Shown one piece after another: positions 1-7,777 of a stretch of DNA of 64,000 nucleotides (the stretch's first letter is position 1; the number at the start of each line of letters is the position of its first letter). A program made the translations under genes and the position numbers. The notes under the pieces are model-generated. The model searched no databases. It worked only from the letters and a program-made list of their open reading frames with translations, and had not been told where the DNA came from. Location of the stretch: positions 357,253 through 421,252 of the forward strand of contig NZ_JALJRY010000001.1 in assembly GCF_024519455.1 (NCBI RefSeq), written 5' to 3'. Origin of the DNA: Streptomyces sp. STR69 (lineage in GTDB: Bacteria; Actinomycetota; Actinomycetes; Streptomycetales; Streptomycetaceae).

Positions 1-1940
1 TTCGCGCCGACGCCGGCGTAGACCTTGGTGCCCTCGGCCGCGTCGTCGGCGGCGCGCGTCGCGGCCTTGACCTCGGCCATGGCCTCGGCCAGCTGGTAAC
101 GGTTGCCGGCCCTGAGCACGGGGCCGCCGAGCGAGCCTCGGCTCTGGCTGTCGATGGTCGAGTTCTTCAGCATGTCCGCCAAGTCCTTGAGGGACTGGGT
201 GAGTTCGGCCTTCCCGATCTCCCCCTTGCTCAGGTCCGGGTTGTCCTTGGCCTTGGCGACGAGGTCGTCGATCTTCTTCTCGTCGAGCGTGAACCGGTCG
301 CCCTTGGGCGTCTTCTGCTTGTCCTTGGCGTCCGTGATGGCCTTCTTGGCCTCGTCCGCGGCGTGCTGCAAGTCCGCGGCCCGGGCCGCGGCGTCGGCGT
401 CGTCCGCCTGCTTGCGGGCGTCCTCCGCCTCCTTCTTGGCGTCCTCGTCGCAGCCGTCCTCGGCGAGGACGACGTACGGGGAGGCGCCGGCGGCGAGGAC
501 GGTGGTGCCCGTGCCGGAGGATCCGGTGAGGCCGCCGGTCCTGGGGCCGTTGCCGTCGTAGGGGATGCGGCGGCTCGGTGCGCCGATCGTGCAGCCGGTC
601 TTCTCGGCCTTCTTCTCCGCCTCCTCGGCGGCGTCGTCGGCTTCCTTGGCCGCCTTCTCGGCGCCCGTAACGTCCCCGGCCTTGGCCGCCTTCTTCGCGT
701 CGTCCGCCGCCTTGGCGGCCTTCTCGGCGAGTTCGCCGAGCTTCCCCAGCTTGCCGATCTTGCCGAGGTCGCCGACCTTCTCGACGATCTTGGCGCCGTC
801 GTAGCCCGGGATGAAGAGGGAGCCGACGTTCCACAGGACGTGGGTGACGGCGCGGGTCTTGTCGCCGTTGTTCCAGTCCTTGGCGACGTCGTCGCCGACG
901 AACAGGTCGTAGAGGACCGTGCCGCCCGTCTTGGCGGAAGCGCCGGTCCAGTCCCACAGGGCGCCGCCGTAGTCGCCGTCCGACCACTTCTTGGCGGCGT
1001 CCTTGGAGTTCTTGGACCAGTCGTCGCCGAGCTGTTTGCCGTAGTCGCCGATGCCCTTCACGGTGTCGACGGGGTGGCGGACCATGTCGTAGATGCCGGT
1101 GAGGTCGCCCCAGACGCCGTCGACGAAGAGGCCCTGGCCGACCTGCTTGACCTGGTCGCCGGCACAGCCGAAGAAGGCGCCCACGCCGGAGAAGCAGCCG
1201 TCGTCGTGGTCCTTTTCATCGCCGGCGGGGACGGGCTTGTCGGCGGCGGGGGCGGGCTTGTCGGCGCCCGTTGTGTCGGTCCCGGTTGTTGTCGTGGTGG
1301 TGGTGCCGGTACCGCAGCCCGTGCCGGTGACCTTGCAGACCTCCGACTGGATGCCGCCGAAGATCTGCGCGCCCAGGCCGGTGACCAGCAGGGCCGTGAT
1401 GATCGCGGCGACGATGGCGATGAACCCGGCGTACTCCACCGCCGTCTGCCCCTCGTCCCGGCGCCAACGGATCAGCCGCGCAAGGGAGAACGGGCGGCGC
1501 TCGACGCGTTCCAGTCCGGCGAGGCCGTACCACTCGCGGCTCTCCGGGCGGAACAGGAGGAACGCGACGACGATCGGGAGGAAGAGCTGGAGGCCGCCGC
1601 GGGCGGAGCCCGAGACGAGGTTGCCGACACCGCCGACGATCAACCAGCCTTGTACGGCGACGAGTCCGAGCCGGACCCGGATCCCGCCCTCCCAGCTCCG
1701 CCGGGCCAGCCACCAGCCGAGGACGCCCGGCGCGGCGGCGTAGGCGACGAGGGCGACGACCTGGCCGTCGAGGGTGTCGTAGGACGCGGCGGTCAGGAGG
1801 ACTCCGAGTCCGCCGACGACGGTGACCGCGAAGAGTGCGTGGACCAGCACCAGCGCGGTGGCGAGCGGGGCGGGCATGTCCCGGCGCCCACCCTGCCCAC
1901 CGCTCCCGCCGACCGCTGCGACTCCCCCGATCGAGGCCAT
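1..1940 (-). CDS. Pilin-like, multi-TM polymorphic-toxin-like protein (3' end outside window)
   Basis: The frame is open from ATG at 1940 to the left edge, about 646 residues visible, with a purine-rich RBS (GGGGGACGGGGAGAC) just upstream. Residues 20-135 hold about four hydrophobic segments. Residues 160-190 read like a Flp prepilin (DEGQTAVEY then a hydrophobic helix), nearly the same as the genuine pilin at 8990-9187. A Thr-rich linker and Asp/Lys linker follow (210-245). Next comes a Trp/Gly/Asp-rich region (250-380), long Ala/Lys/Asp/Glu helices (390-445 and 495-540), and a tract near 595-620 that resembles the start of nuclease-type toxin domains. The last point is inference, because the C-terminus lies outside the window. 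I do not know a named family for the whole protein. Such architecture suggests a membrane-anchored precursor that could be cut at the pilin site (G164/Q165) to release a large C-terminal part. Confidence is high for the gene and low for function. Confidence 0.8.
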   Translation of the reverse strand, partial: MASIGGVAAVGGSGGQGGRRDMPAPLATALVLVHALFAVTVVGGLGVLLTAASYDTLDGQVVALVAYAAAPGVLGWWLARRSWEGGIRVRLGLVAVQGWLIVGGVGNLVSGSARGGLQLFLPIVVAFLLFRPESREWYGLAGLERVERRPFSLARLIRWRRDEGQTAVEYAGFIAIVAAIITALLVTGLGAQIFGGIQSEVCKVTGTGCGTGTTTTTTTGTDTTGADKPAPAADKPVPAGDEKDHDDGCFSGVGAFFGCAGDQVKQVGQGLFVDGVWGDLTGIYDMVRHPVDTVKGIGDYGKQLGDDWSKNSKDAAKKWSDGDYGGALWDWTGASAKTGGTVLYDLFVGDDVAKDWNNGDKTRAVTHVLWNVGSLFIPGYDGAKIVEKVGDLGKIGKLGKLGELAEKAAKAADDAKKAAKAGDVTGAEKAAKEADDAAEEAEKKAEKTGCTIGAPSRRIPYDGNGPRTGGLTGSSGTGTTVLAAGASPYVVLAEDGCDEDAKKEAEDARKQADDADAAARAADLQHAADEAKKAITDAKDKQKTPKGDRFTLDEKKIDDLVAKAKDNPDLSKGEIGKAELTQSLKDLADMLKNSTIDSQSRGSLGGPVLRAGNRYQLAEAMAEVKAATRAADDAAEGTKVYAGVGA

Positions 1941-2018
1941 GTCTCCCCGTCCCCCGCCGTCTGTAGCTCAACACCACTGGAGCTTCCAGAGATTAGGGAC
2001 GGGACGGATGCCCGAGAT

Positions 2019-2052
2019 GGGCCCGTGGACCCAAATCGGTACCCAAGTACCG
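2019..2052. promoter_or_regulatory. Palindrome and GGGCCC/CCCA cluster upstream of the pilin-like toxin gene
   Basis: CGGTAC (2037-2042), CCAA, GTACCG (2047-2052) is a perfect inverted repeat. It overlaps CCCAAATCGGTACCCA (2030-2045), which resembles CCCAATCGGGGTCCCA (9305-9320) upstream of the Flp pilin gene. A GGGCCC core lies at 2019-2024. The cluster sits about 80-110 nt upstream of the start at 1940 and just before the plus-strand gene at 2054, so it could serve either direction. Confidence 0.4.
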
Positions 2053-2053
2053 G

Positions 2054-2614
2054 GTGGGGACGGCGTTTGCCCCGCTGCCCCGGCCTTCATACGTTGGCCT
2101 CACGGGACTCTTCGACAAACTCACTGGCACCCAGCACCCGGCCGAGGGGGTGTCGCCGGTCCCGGGGCAGGACTTGCGGGAGGCATTGCTCGGGCTCAAC
2201 CGGCCCGAGGTTCCCTACGTCGTCCGTTACGGCGGCGGTGAGGGGTGCGATCTGCTCGCGGAGTGGCGGTTGGCCGAACCGGCCTGGCAGCAGGTCTTCG
2301 TCCGCTCCGAGATCAGTCACGCCGTCCGGATCCGGATGCGCCTGGACCAGGAGGAGCACGAGGTACGCGCCCTTGAGGAACGGTGGGAGGTGAGTCGGGT
2401 CGGTACTCCGACGAGGCTTCAGATGACGTCGGAGTACACGCGCGGACCCAGTCGGACCGTCAGCCGTCGTTGGACCCTGGCGCGTGGGGCCGGCGGTGGC
2501 CTTGAGGCGACGGAGACCTTTCGCTTCGACAGCGCCGACATGCGCGAGCCCCTGCGTGACACCGTGCTCGGGTCCGGTTGGACCTGGCGGGGAGTAGTCC
2601 TCGGCAAGCTGTGA
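2054..2614 (+). CDS. Conserved hypothetical protein, 186 aa
   Basis: The gene starts with GTG at 2054, the only start codon before the well-formed region (GLTGLFDKLTGT). No strong RBS is visible and the start is the weakest part of the call. The protein has no signal peptide or membrane segment. It looks like a soluble alpha/beta protein with a middle part rich in charged residues (EWRLAEPAWQQVFVRSEI) and Trp/Arg-rich beta strands toward the end. Codon use is typical of the neighbours. I do not recognise a family. It is divergent from the pilin-like gene at 1-1940, with only about 110 nt between them that carries a palindrome. Confidence 0.7.
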   Translation: MGTAFAPLPRPSYVGLTGLFDKLTGTQHPAEGVSPVPGQDLREALLGLNRPEVPYVVRYGGGEGCDLLAEWRLAEPAWQQVFVRSEISHAVRIRMRLDQEEHEVRALEERWEVSRVGTPTRLQMTSEYTRGPSRTVSRRWTLARGAGGGLEATETFRFDSADMREPLRDTVLGSGWTWRGVVLGKL

Positions 2615-3021
2615 GGGCGGGAAGATCCGGGCCAGTTCTGGCGTTCGGCATCGGGCCTTGCGGAGGTCATGAGCGGCCCAGATCTTCCAATTGTCCCATC
2701 GAGGCGAAGGAAGCGGTCAGCTCTTCGTGCGCGGGAAGATCGCGTAGATACGGGACTTCGACGATGCTCTCAGCTTCGCGTCCCCCGTCATGGCCCCGGC
2801 GCCGCCCGCCATGCTCCCGTCCGGTACTCGACCGAAGACCCGCCTGAGTACTGGTACTCACACGTACTCACGGCAAGCCTGGTGGCTGATACGGATGGGG
2901 CCCGTGACGAGGTGTCGCTACCGTGCTTCCAGATCGATGGCGGCTCGGTCGCAGGTGCACGGCATCTCGGCTGCGCACAACGGGACTTGGGGGCCACGCA
3001 TGGCGCGGAAAGGGCAGACAC
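2615..3021. other. Intergenic stretch without a convincing gene
   Basis: About 400 nt before the operon at 3022. It holds the phased GTACTC repeats listed separately (2824-2869). Short frames here (for example 2667-2861 on the minus strand) have atypical composition and no RBS, and at most are decayed fragments. Confidence 0.5.
2824..2869. promoter_or_regulatory. Helically phased GTACTC repeats (candidate operator)
   Basis: GTACTC occurs at 2824-2829, 2854-2859 and 2864-2869, that is at offsets 0, 30 and 40, all multiples of about one helical turn. An inverted copy GAGTAC at 2846-2851 forms a perfect GAGTAC-TG-GTACTC palindrome with the second copy. The cluster lies about 155-200 nt upstream of the GTG at 3022. 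The repeats are seen directly; a role in controlling the 3022-5902 operon is inference. Confidence 0.4.
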
Positions 3022-3447
3022 GTGGCGTTTGACTGGGAGGAGGCCGTGGGCGTTCCGCCCCACGCCGGTGCTCCGGGAGACACCCGTATGCGACTGGCCG
3101 GCCTCGACGGCGAAGGCGGCGATACCGACCTGCGGATCAGCGGGACGCCATGGACGAGCGCATCCGGCGTCGCGGACGAACTGCGCATCGACGCCAACAG
3201 CGGTATGGCGGACCTCAAGGAAGCCGACGCCGGTGTGGTGAGCGGCACCCACGGGTTCGACTGCACGACCGCGTTGAACGAAACACTCGCCACCTGGGAG
3301 GCACGGCTCGCGGCGGTCCGTGACGAATGCCGTCGGCTGCACGGAACCCTGGCCGGCACCGGGAAGCGCTTCGGCGAGGTCGACCACCAGGTCGCGAGCC
3401 GGGCAGGCGGTGTCCAGACGGGCAACACCCCGGATTGGGCCAAGTGA
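3022..3447 (+). CDS. Small helical protein (WXG100/ESX-like partner), 141 aa
   Basis: The start is GTG at 3022, preceded by an AAAGGG RBS about 8 nt away. Upstream in-frame starts give an atypical Arg-rich leader and were rejected. The protein begins AFDWEEAVG. Its second half is helical, rich in Ala/Arg/Glu (ALNETLATWEARLAAVRDECRRL), and of a length expected for WXG100-like two-helix proteins that precede DUF1023 hydrolases in Streptomyces. No signal peptide is seen. Its stop overlaps the start of the hydrolase gene by 4 nt (GTGA), so the two are translationally coupled. The partner role is inferred from position; the helical build is visible. Confidence 0.75.
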   Translation: MAFDWEEAVGVPPHAGAPGDTRMRLAGLDGEGGDTDLRISGTPWTSASGVADELRIDANSGMADLKEADAGVVSGTHGFDCTTALNETLATWEARLAAVRDECRRLHGTLAGTGKRFGEVDHQVASRAGGVQTGNTPDWAK

Positions 3448-5318
3448 CGCCCGTGCCCACCTGGCAGCAGTTGCGCGACCTGAAGCTGACCGAGTACCGG
3501 GACGCCGCCGACGGCTGGCGCAAGGTCAGCCGCCGCGCCGACGCCGCCCGTCTCCGGGTCGACCGGGAAATGGCCATCCCCGTCAGGTCCACCCAGAAGG
3601 GCGAGACAGCCACCGCGGCGGCCGGTGACCTCGACCGCCTCAGCCGCAACTACCAGTACATCCACGGTGAATGCGGCCTCGTCCGGACGACTCTGGAATC
3701 CCTCGCCGCCGACCTGGAAGGTCCTCAACGCAAGCTGAGCCAGGCCCTGAAGGACGCCGACACGTTCAAGTTCACGGTGAACGAGGACGGTTCGGTGACC
3801 TATCCCCCGCCCGTCTCGGAGGACGGCACGTCGACGATCCCATACGGACCGTACGTCCCGGGCACGGAGCCGAGCCTTTTCCCGTTGGCCCCGGGTGCGG
3901 GCGGCGGCACCGCGCGAGCGGGCGCGTCGATCCCCTACCTGCCCGGAAAGGGCGAGGGCGACGGCAACCCCAACAAGGCCAAGGCCGAGGACATCGCCGA
4001 ACGCATCGCGAGCGCCGTACGTGCGGCGGGCGAGATCGACGCCCGCTACGCGCCGGTGCTCCGCAGACTCAAGGCCCCGGCCGGGCTGGACGTCACCGAC
4101 GACATGCTGGTCGACGCCGCCGCAGACATGAAGGCCGTACGCAAGACCGTGGGCGGCTTCCTGGACAGGAAGAGCATTCCGGATGGCGCCTCCCCCGCCG
4201 AGAACAGGAGATGGTGGGACGGCCTCACCGCAGACCGGCGCGACGAGTACGCGACGCTCTACCCTGCCGAGATCGGCGCGCTCGACGGGCTGCCGTCCGA
4301 GGTGCGCGACACCTCCAACCGGATGGTCCTGGCGGAGGCCCGGGCACAGGTGTGGCAGCGGTACGAGCGCCTTGGGCCCGAGCCGTCCCACTACATCCAG
4401 GCCGGTGATCCCCCCACCACTGTCGTCAACCCGGTCTGGCGACAGTGGCAGGAGAAGGGCGGCCTGCGGCTACGGTCCCAACTCAAGGGAATGGACGCGG
4501 TACAGGCGAGGCTGGACGCGAGCGGCGCACCCGGTGAGAACGGTGAGTCCGGTCTGCCGCAGGCATACCTGCTCGGCTTCGACACCAAGGGCGACGGGCA
4601 CGCGATCATCGCCAACGGGAACCCGGATACGGCGGACAACACCGCTGTGTACATACCCGGGACGGGCTCGAAACTGGAGAACGCGAGCGGAGACATCAAC
4701 CGGATGACGGCAACCTGGCGGGAGGCCGACGCCCAGGCTCCTGGCACCTTGACCTCCACCATCACCTGGATCGGTTACGACGCCCCGCAGAACATCCTCA
4801 CCGACTCCCCCCGGGCGAGCTACGCCTACGACTCCGCGCCCGAGCTGAACAACTTCCTGGACGGCCTGCAGACCGCCCAGGGCGGCGCCGACGCCAGCCA
4901 CACAACGGTGATCGCGCACAGTTACGGCACCACCCTCGTCGGCGCCGCGACAGAGGAACACCACATCGCCGCCGACGACATCGTGGTCGCGGGCAGTCCG
5001 GGCATGCTGGTCGGCGACGCGAGCGACCTGGGTGTGGGCAGCGAACACGTGTGGTCCGAGGCCGCCGGTGACGATCCCGTGCCCTACATCGGCCGACCGT
5101 TCCTGGGCGGTGAGAAATGGGGCGTGGAGTACTACCACGGGGTTCCCTACAACGCCGGTTACATCACGACGATCCCGTCCGACGAGGTGTTCGGGGCGCA
5201 CCGGATGGACGTGGACACGAGCGGACACAGTGGGTACTGGAACAGAGGCTCGCTGTCGTTGCAGAACCAGGCGGCGGTTGTTGTTGGCAACTACGGTGAC
5301 GTTAAGGAAGACAAGTGA
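3444..5318 (+). CDS. DUF1023-family alpha/beta hydrolase with helical N-terminal domain
   Basis: The start is GTG at 3444, overlapping the upstream stop; the longer frame from 3327 is only an out-of-frame shadow of the preceding gene. The first 200 residues are helical and WXG-like (TWQQLRDLKL..). A central helical stretch follows and then a C-terminal alpha/beta hydrolase domain with nucleophile elbow AHSYG, preceded by NFLDGLQ and followed by VVAGSPGMLVG and a late His (SGHSGYW). This is the order seen in PF06259 (DUF1023) proteins. There is no clear signal peptide, so export, if any, would be non-classical. The downstream lipoprotein gene overlaps by 4 nt, making a three-gene coupled operon. 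Substrate unknown; esterase or lipase-like chemistry is likely from the fold. Confidence 0.85.
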   Translation: MTPVPTWQQLRDLKLTEYRDAADGWRKVSRRADAARLRVDREMAIPVRSTQKGETATAAAGDLDRLSRNYQYIHGECGLVRTTLESLAADLEGPQRKLSQALKDADTFKFTVNEDGSVTYPPPVSEDGTSTIPYGPYVPGTEPSLFPLAPGAGGGTARAGASIPYLPGKGEGDGNPNKAKAEDIAERIASAVRAAGEIDARYAPVLRRLKAPAGLDVTDDMLVDAAADMKAVRKTVGGFLDRKSIPDGASPAENRRWWDGLTADRRDEYATLYPAEIGALDGLPSEVRDTSNRMVLAEARAQVWQRYERLGPEPSHYIQAGDPPTTVVNPVWRQWQEKGGLRLRSQLKGMDAVQARLDASGAPGENGESGLPQAYLLGFDTKGDGHAIIANGNPDTADNTAVYIPGTGSKLENASGDINRMTATWREADAQAPGTLTSTITWIGYDAPQNILTDSPRASYAYDSAPELNNFLDGLQTAQGGADASHTTVIAHSYGTTLVGAATEEHHIAADDIVVAGSPGMLVGDASDLGVGSEHVWSEAAGDDPVPYIGRPFLGGEKWGVEYYHGVPYNAGYITTIPSDEVFGAHRMDVDTSGHSGYWNRGSLSLQNQAAVVVGNYGDVKEDK

Positions 5319-5902
5319 ACCGTCTCAGGAATCGGTCGACACGGTATCGACTCGCTACGTTCGCCGCGGCCATCGTCCTGCCCCTCGTCATGACGGGATG
5401 CTCAAAAGGCATGAACACCGAGAACGCGAACGACACCAGTAGCGATAGCAGCCCCCAACCCACGACCCTCGGCGTGGACGATGCCCGGGCGAAGGCAAAC
5501 CACATCTCAAGCCAGATTCTCGACATGATCGGCATCGAAAACGGTCAAGTGACGCAGTCCGGAGCCGGCGTCTCCCCATGCGACAAAGACCCCAACCACC
5601 TCTACCTCCTACGTCACCCATGGTCGATCTACAAGGTGACACCCGACGAGCTGAAGGCCGGGTTCCAGCGCCTGCGGGAAAGACTTCCGAAGAACGGCTG
5701 GAAGATCGTCGACTACGGCCCCGACACCAGCGCGAACAAGAACCTTGAACTCACCGCTGATTCAGAGACAGAACCCTTTTCGGTCAACGCCTCGCTGCAC
5801 ATCACGGGTTCTTCCGGGAAAAAAGAACCCTTGATCCTGGTCCACGTAGTCTCCGGCTGCTACCGCGCCCCCGAAGGCACCGACCTCAGCAAGGAGTACT
5901 GA
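5315..5902 (+). CDS. Lipoprotein of the DUF1023-hydrolase operon
   Basis: GTG start at 5315 overlaps the hydrolase stop (GTGA). The N-terminus has Arg residues, a hydrophobic helix and the lipobox LVMTGC near residue 29, so it is predicted to be anchored on the outer face of the membrane. The mature part is polar and Ser/Asn/Thr-rich at first. It then has a small globular domain with features of a periplasmic alpha/beta fold (LKAGFQRLRERLPKNGWKIVDYG) and a conserved-looking late Cys (SGCYRAPE) that could pair with an earlier Cys (SPCDKDP). Lipoproteins of this kind often end DUF1023 operons in Streptomyces. Function unknown. Confidence 0.85.
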   Translation: MNRLRNRSTRYRLATFAAAIVLPLVMTGCSKGMNTENANDTSSDSSPQPTTLGVDDARAKANHISSQILDMIGIENGQVTQSGAGVSPCDKDPNHLYLLRHPWSIYKVTPDELKAGFQRLRERLPKNGWKIVDYGPDTSANKNLELTADSETEPFSVNASLHITGSSGKKEPLILVHVVSGCYRAPEGTDLSKEY

Positions 5903-6019
5903 CCGGCGCTCAGGCAGATGACGTGACGTCCGGCCGGACCTGGTGGGGAGTGGTCTCACCCTCTGCCGACTTGAGGGGTGCGGCCCTGTGCCGGTATCCA
6001 CCAGGGGGGACCTCCTCGA

Positions 6020-6058
6020 CGAAAGTGTGACATTTTGGCGAAAGGTGTCACACTTTCG
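6020..6058. terminator. Perfect 13-bp inverted repeat between convergent genes
   Basis: CGAAAGTGTGACA (6020-6032) and TGTCACACTTTCG (6046-6058) are exact reverse complements around a 13-nt loop. A nested alternative hairpin pairs GCGAAAG (6038-6044) with CTTTCGC (6053-6059). It lies about 118 nt after the lipoprotein stop and 43 nt after the minus-strand stop at 6101, which fits a bidirectional terminator. The TGTGACA core would also fit a dimeric regulator site, so the call is open. Confidence 0.5.
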
Positions 6059-6100
6059 CGCCATCCTCCCTGTCAGCGGCACCCCGGGCGCCGCTCGACT

Positions 6101-6484
6101 TCAAAGATCCTCGACCCCACCGTCGTCGTCGGCCTCCGAGTGCGGCGGTCCCAGGCGCGCACCCCGCGACTCGGCTACACGTACGGCGTCGTTCAGGCAC
6201 TCGGCGAGCCGGACGGCCACGTAGCGCACCTCGGCGTACGGGAACATGGGATCGTCCAGCACCTTCCGAGCACCGCCCAACACGTCCACCGCCAGCGCGA
6301 GTTGCGCGGCCTCCATCTCGTTCGCGAGGCGCGACAGGTACCCGTCCTCACTGTCGGTCGACAGGTAGCAGGGCAGGCCGTCCGGCGACGGCCACGGCAG
6401 GAGGCGGAGGAGGGTGAGGGGCTCCAACGGCTCCGTCCGTTCGGTGAATTCCGTCGAGTCCTTCCTCTTCATCGGCTTCATCAC
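6101..6484 (-). CDS. Hypothetical protein, 127 aa
   Basis: The start is GTG at 6484 or the adjacent ATG at 6481; a [10 protein letters not shown] sits 7-10 nt upstream. The protein is soluble and helical (LANEMEAAQLALAVDVLGGARKVL and RYVAVRLAECLNDAVRVAE). A short acidic C-terminus (EADDDGGVEDL) follows. It overlaps the stop of the broken gene upstream (TGATG), so both were once one operon. Streptomycetes commonly carry this pair next to a GntR regulator, which is also present here as a remnant. No function is known to me. Confidence 0.7.
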   Translation of the reverse strand: MMKPMKRKDSTEFTERTEPLEPLTLLRLLPWPSPDGLPCYLSTDSEDGYLSRLANEMEAAQLALAVDVLGGARKVLDDPMFPYAEVRYVAVRLAECLNDAVRVAESRGARLGPPHSEADDDGGVEDL

Positions 6485-6820
6485 GCGGCTACCTCTCCCG
6501 CGCGGACCACATGCCGGTCGAGATCGATGCCGAAGTCGGCCGCCAGGACCAAGGAGATCCGGCGCCGCCGCTGAACGCTCTTCAGGTCACGCTCCCGTTC
6601 GGCCGGCAGTACGTACAGTCGGACCAGGGCGGCGGCCCGTCCGTCAAGCGGCCCGGGAAGGCCGTACGGGGAGCGGCAGGCGGGAAGCGGTGCGACTGCG
6701 GGACCGGCGCCTGCGGGTCTCGCGCGGGGGCCTGTGCGGCGGGGCGCGCGCTCGGCGGGTACCGGTGCCGGGCACGAAGGCGCCCAGGATCCAGCGGGCG
6801 ATGGCGTGGACAATGCTCAC
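6481..6820 (-). pseudogene. Frameshifted small hypothetical gene (upstream partner of 6101-6484)
   Basis: Two reading frames each give half of a plausible protein. From GTG at 6820 the frame reads VSIVHAIARWILGAFVPGTG and then degenerates to Arg/Ser. The frame ending at 6481 contains SPYGLPGPLDGRAAALVRLY and QRRRRISLVLAADFGIDLDRHVV, which looks like a genuine C-terminus. The switch point lies around 6715-6745. The likely intact ancestor is a 110-115-aa protein with an N-terminal membrane helix and a basic C-terminus. Recent decay or a sequencing indel would both explain it. The frame from TTG at 6813 alone would give a 110-aa product and cannot be excluded. Confidence 0.5.
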
Positions 6821-7076
6821 TGTCGTCAACCTCCGGGGTTGGTGGCCATGCCCCCGGACGGCTCCACCCGTCGCGGGGGTCGACCGCGCCGTACCCGGTG
6901 TCGACCGGCTGATGCAGGAGTTCGGGCTCGCGCGAGGCACCGCCCGCAAGACGCTGGTCCTGCCGGCCGAGTTGGGCTATGTGCGGACGGTCGTCGGCAA
7001 GGGGTCGTTCGTCATCGAGCGCGAGGCCAAGGATCAACTCGCCGACGCGCTCGAAGGCAACGAGACCGCAGACTGA
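6801..7076 (+). pseudogene. Remnant of a GntR-family regulator (winged-helix part only)
   Basis: In the frame ending at 7076, the stretch VDRLMQEFGLARGTARKTL followed by LGYVRTVVGKGSFVIER is a clear GntR winged helix-turn-helix. The sequence before it (from ATG 6801) does not read as a normal GntR N-terminus, the wing loop has LPAE where a Leu-Arg-Glu helix is expected, and no effector domain follows. The region overlaps the start of the minus-strand gene at 6820. I read it as a decayed GntR gene. A short divergent DNA-binding protein of 91 aa is the alternative. Confidence 0.5.
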
Positions 7077-7085
7077 CGACCGCGA

Positions 7086-7117
7086 GCCCGCCCCGCCTGG
7101 TATCGCGCGGAGCGGGC
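7086..7117. terminator. Stem-loop between GntR remnant and OmpA-like gene
   Basis: GCCCGCCCCGC (7086-7096) pairs with GCGGAGCGGGC (7107-7117) with one mismatch around a 10-nt loop. It lies between convergent ends at 7076 and 7138 and probably ends the Tad locus transcript. There is no T-run on the plus strand. Confidence 0.5.
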
Positions 7118-7137
7118 CGGTGTTTCATCTCGGTCGG

Positions 7138-7770
7138 TCAACTCTCTGTGCGCGGGAACGTCACCTCGACCCTGCGGTTCTTCTTGCGGCCGGCCTCTGT
7201 GGAGTTGTCGGCGATCGGGTACTGCTCGCCGTAGCCGCGCACTTCGAAGGTGATGTTCGGGCTGTTCAAGTCCGAGTCCAGGACGGCCTGTACGGCGTCG
7301 GCGCGCTGCTTGGAGAGGACGTCGCCGTGGGCCGAGGAGCCGAGGTTGTCGGTGAAGCCGAAGACGCGGACCGTGGTCGCGTTCTGCTTCTTGATCTCCG
7401 CGGCGATCGTGTCGATACGGGACTTCGCCTCGGCGCTCAGCTTGGCGCTGTTCTTGCTGAAGAGGACCTCGGCCTGGAGGGCGAAGGTCACGTCCGAGTT
7501 GGTGTCCTCGCGGCGTTCCTCGCCGCCCTGGTCCTCCACGACGGACTTGATGTCCAGGACCTTGGGGGTGGCGAGCGTGGCGCCCTCGGGGAGTTTCAGG
7601 TCGGGGTCGTTCGGGTCGACCTGCACCGGGGCGGAGGCGGAGGCCTCGGTGCCCGGGGGGACGCTGGGGCTCGGGGTGTCGGCGTGGGCCGTCACCGCGC
7701 CGACGATGTTCGCGGCGACCATGAGGGTGGCGGCGGCCACGACGAGGGGGAGACGGGGGGTGGTGGTCAC
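7138..7770 (-). CDS. Secreted OmpA-like (peptidoglycan-binding) protein of the Tad locus
   Basis: The start is GTG at 7770 (VTTTPRLPLVV), 7 nt after the lipoprotein stop; the longer frame to 7878 lies within the previous gene. A signal peptide (about residues 1-31, ending AHADTP) is followed by a Pro/Ser linker. The OmpA C-terminal fold comes next: VLFSKNSAKLSAEAKSRIDTIA, VRVFGFTDNLGSS, LSKQRADAVQAVL and RNRRVEV-like end (KKNRRVEVTF). OmpA-like domains bind meso-diaminopimelate peptidoglycan. In a Gram-positive with no outer membrane, this protein probably anchors the pilus machinery to the cell wall. It is the last gene of the minus-strand Tad locus. Confidence 0.88.
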   Translation of the reverse strand: MTTTPRLPLVVAAATLMVAANIVGAVTAHADTPSPSVPPGTEASASAPVQVDPNDPDLKLPEGATLATPKVLDIKSVVEDQGGEERREDTNSDVTFALQAEVLFSKNSAKLSAEAKSRIDTIAAEIKKQNATTVRVFGFTDNLGSSAHGDVLSKQRADAVQAVLDSDLNSPNITFEVRGYGEQYPIADNSTEAGRKKNRRVEVTFPRTES

Positions 7771-7777
7771 TGTCGCG

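Noticed and set aside
1216..1977. 253-aa minus-strand frame rich in Arg, Gly and Pro
   Set aside because: Out-of-frame shadow of the real gene starting at 1940; composition is typical of GC-rich shadows.
363..2393. 676-aa plus-strand frame
   Set aside because: Antisense to the pilin-like gene and of Val/Gly/Arg-rich shadow composition.
2667..2861. 64-aa minus-strand frame in the gap before the DUF1023 operon
   Set aside because: No RBS and no recognisable domain; at most a degraded fragment.
5943..6224. 93-aa plus-strand frame over the hairpin at 6020-6058
   Set aside because: Crosses a terminator-like stem and is antisense to the gene at 6101-6484; no RBS.
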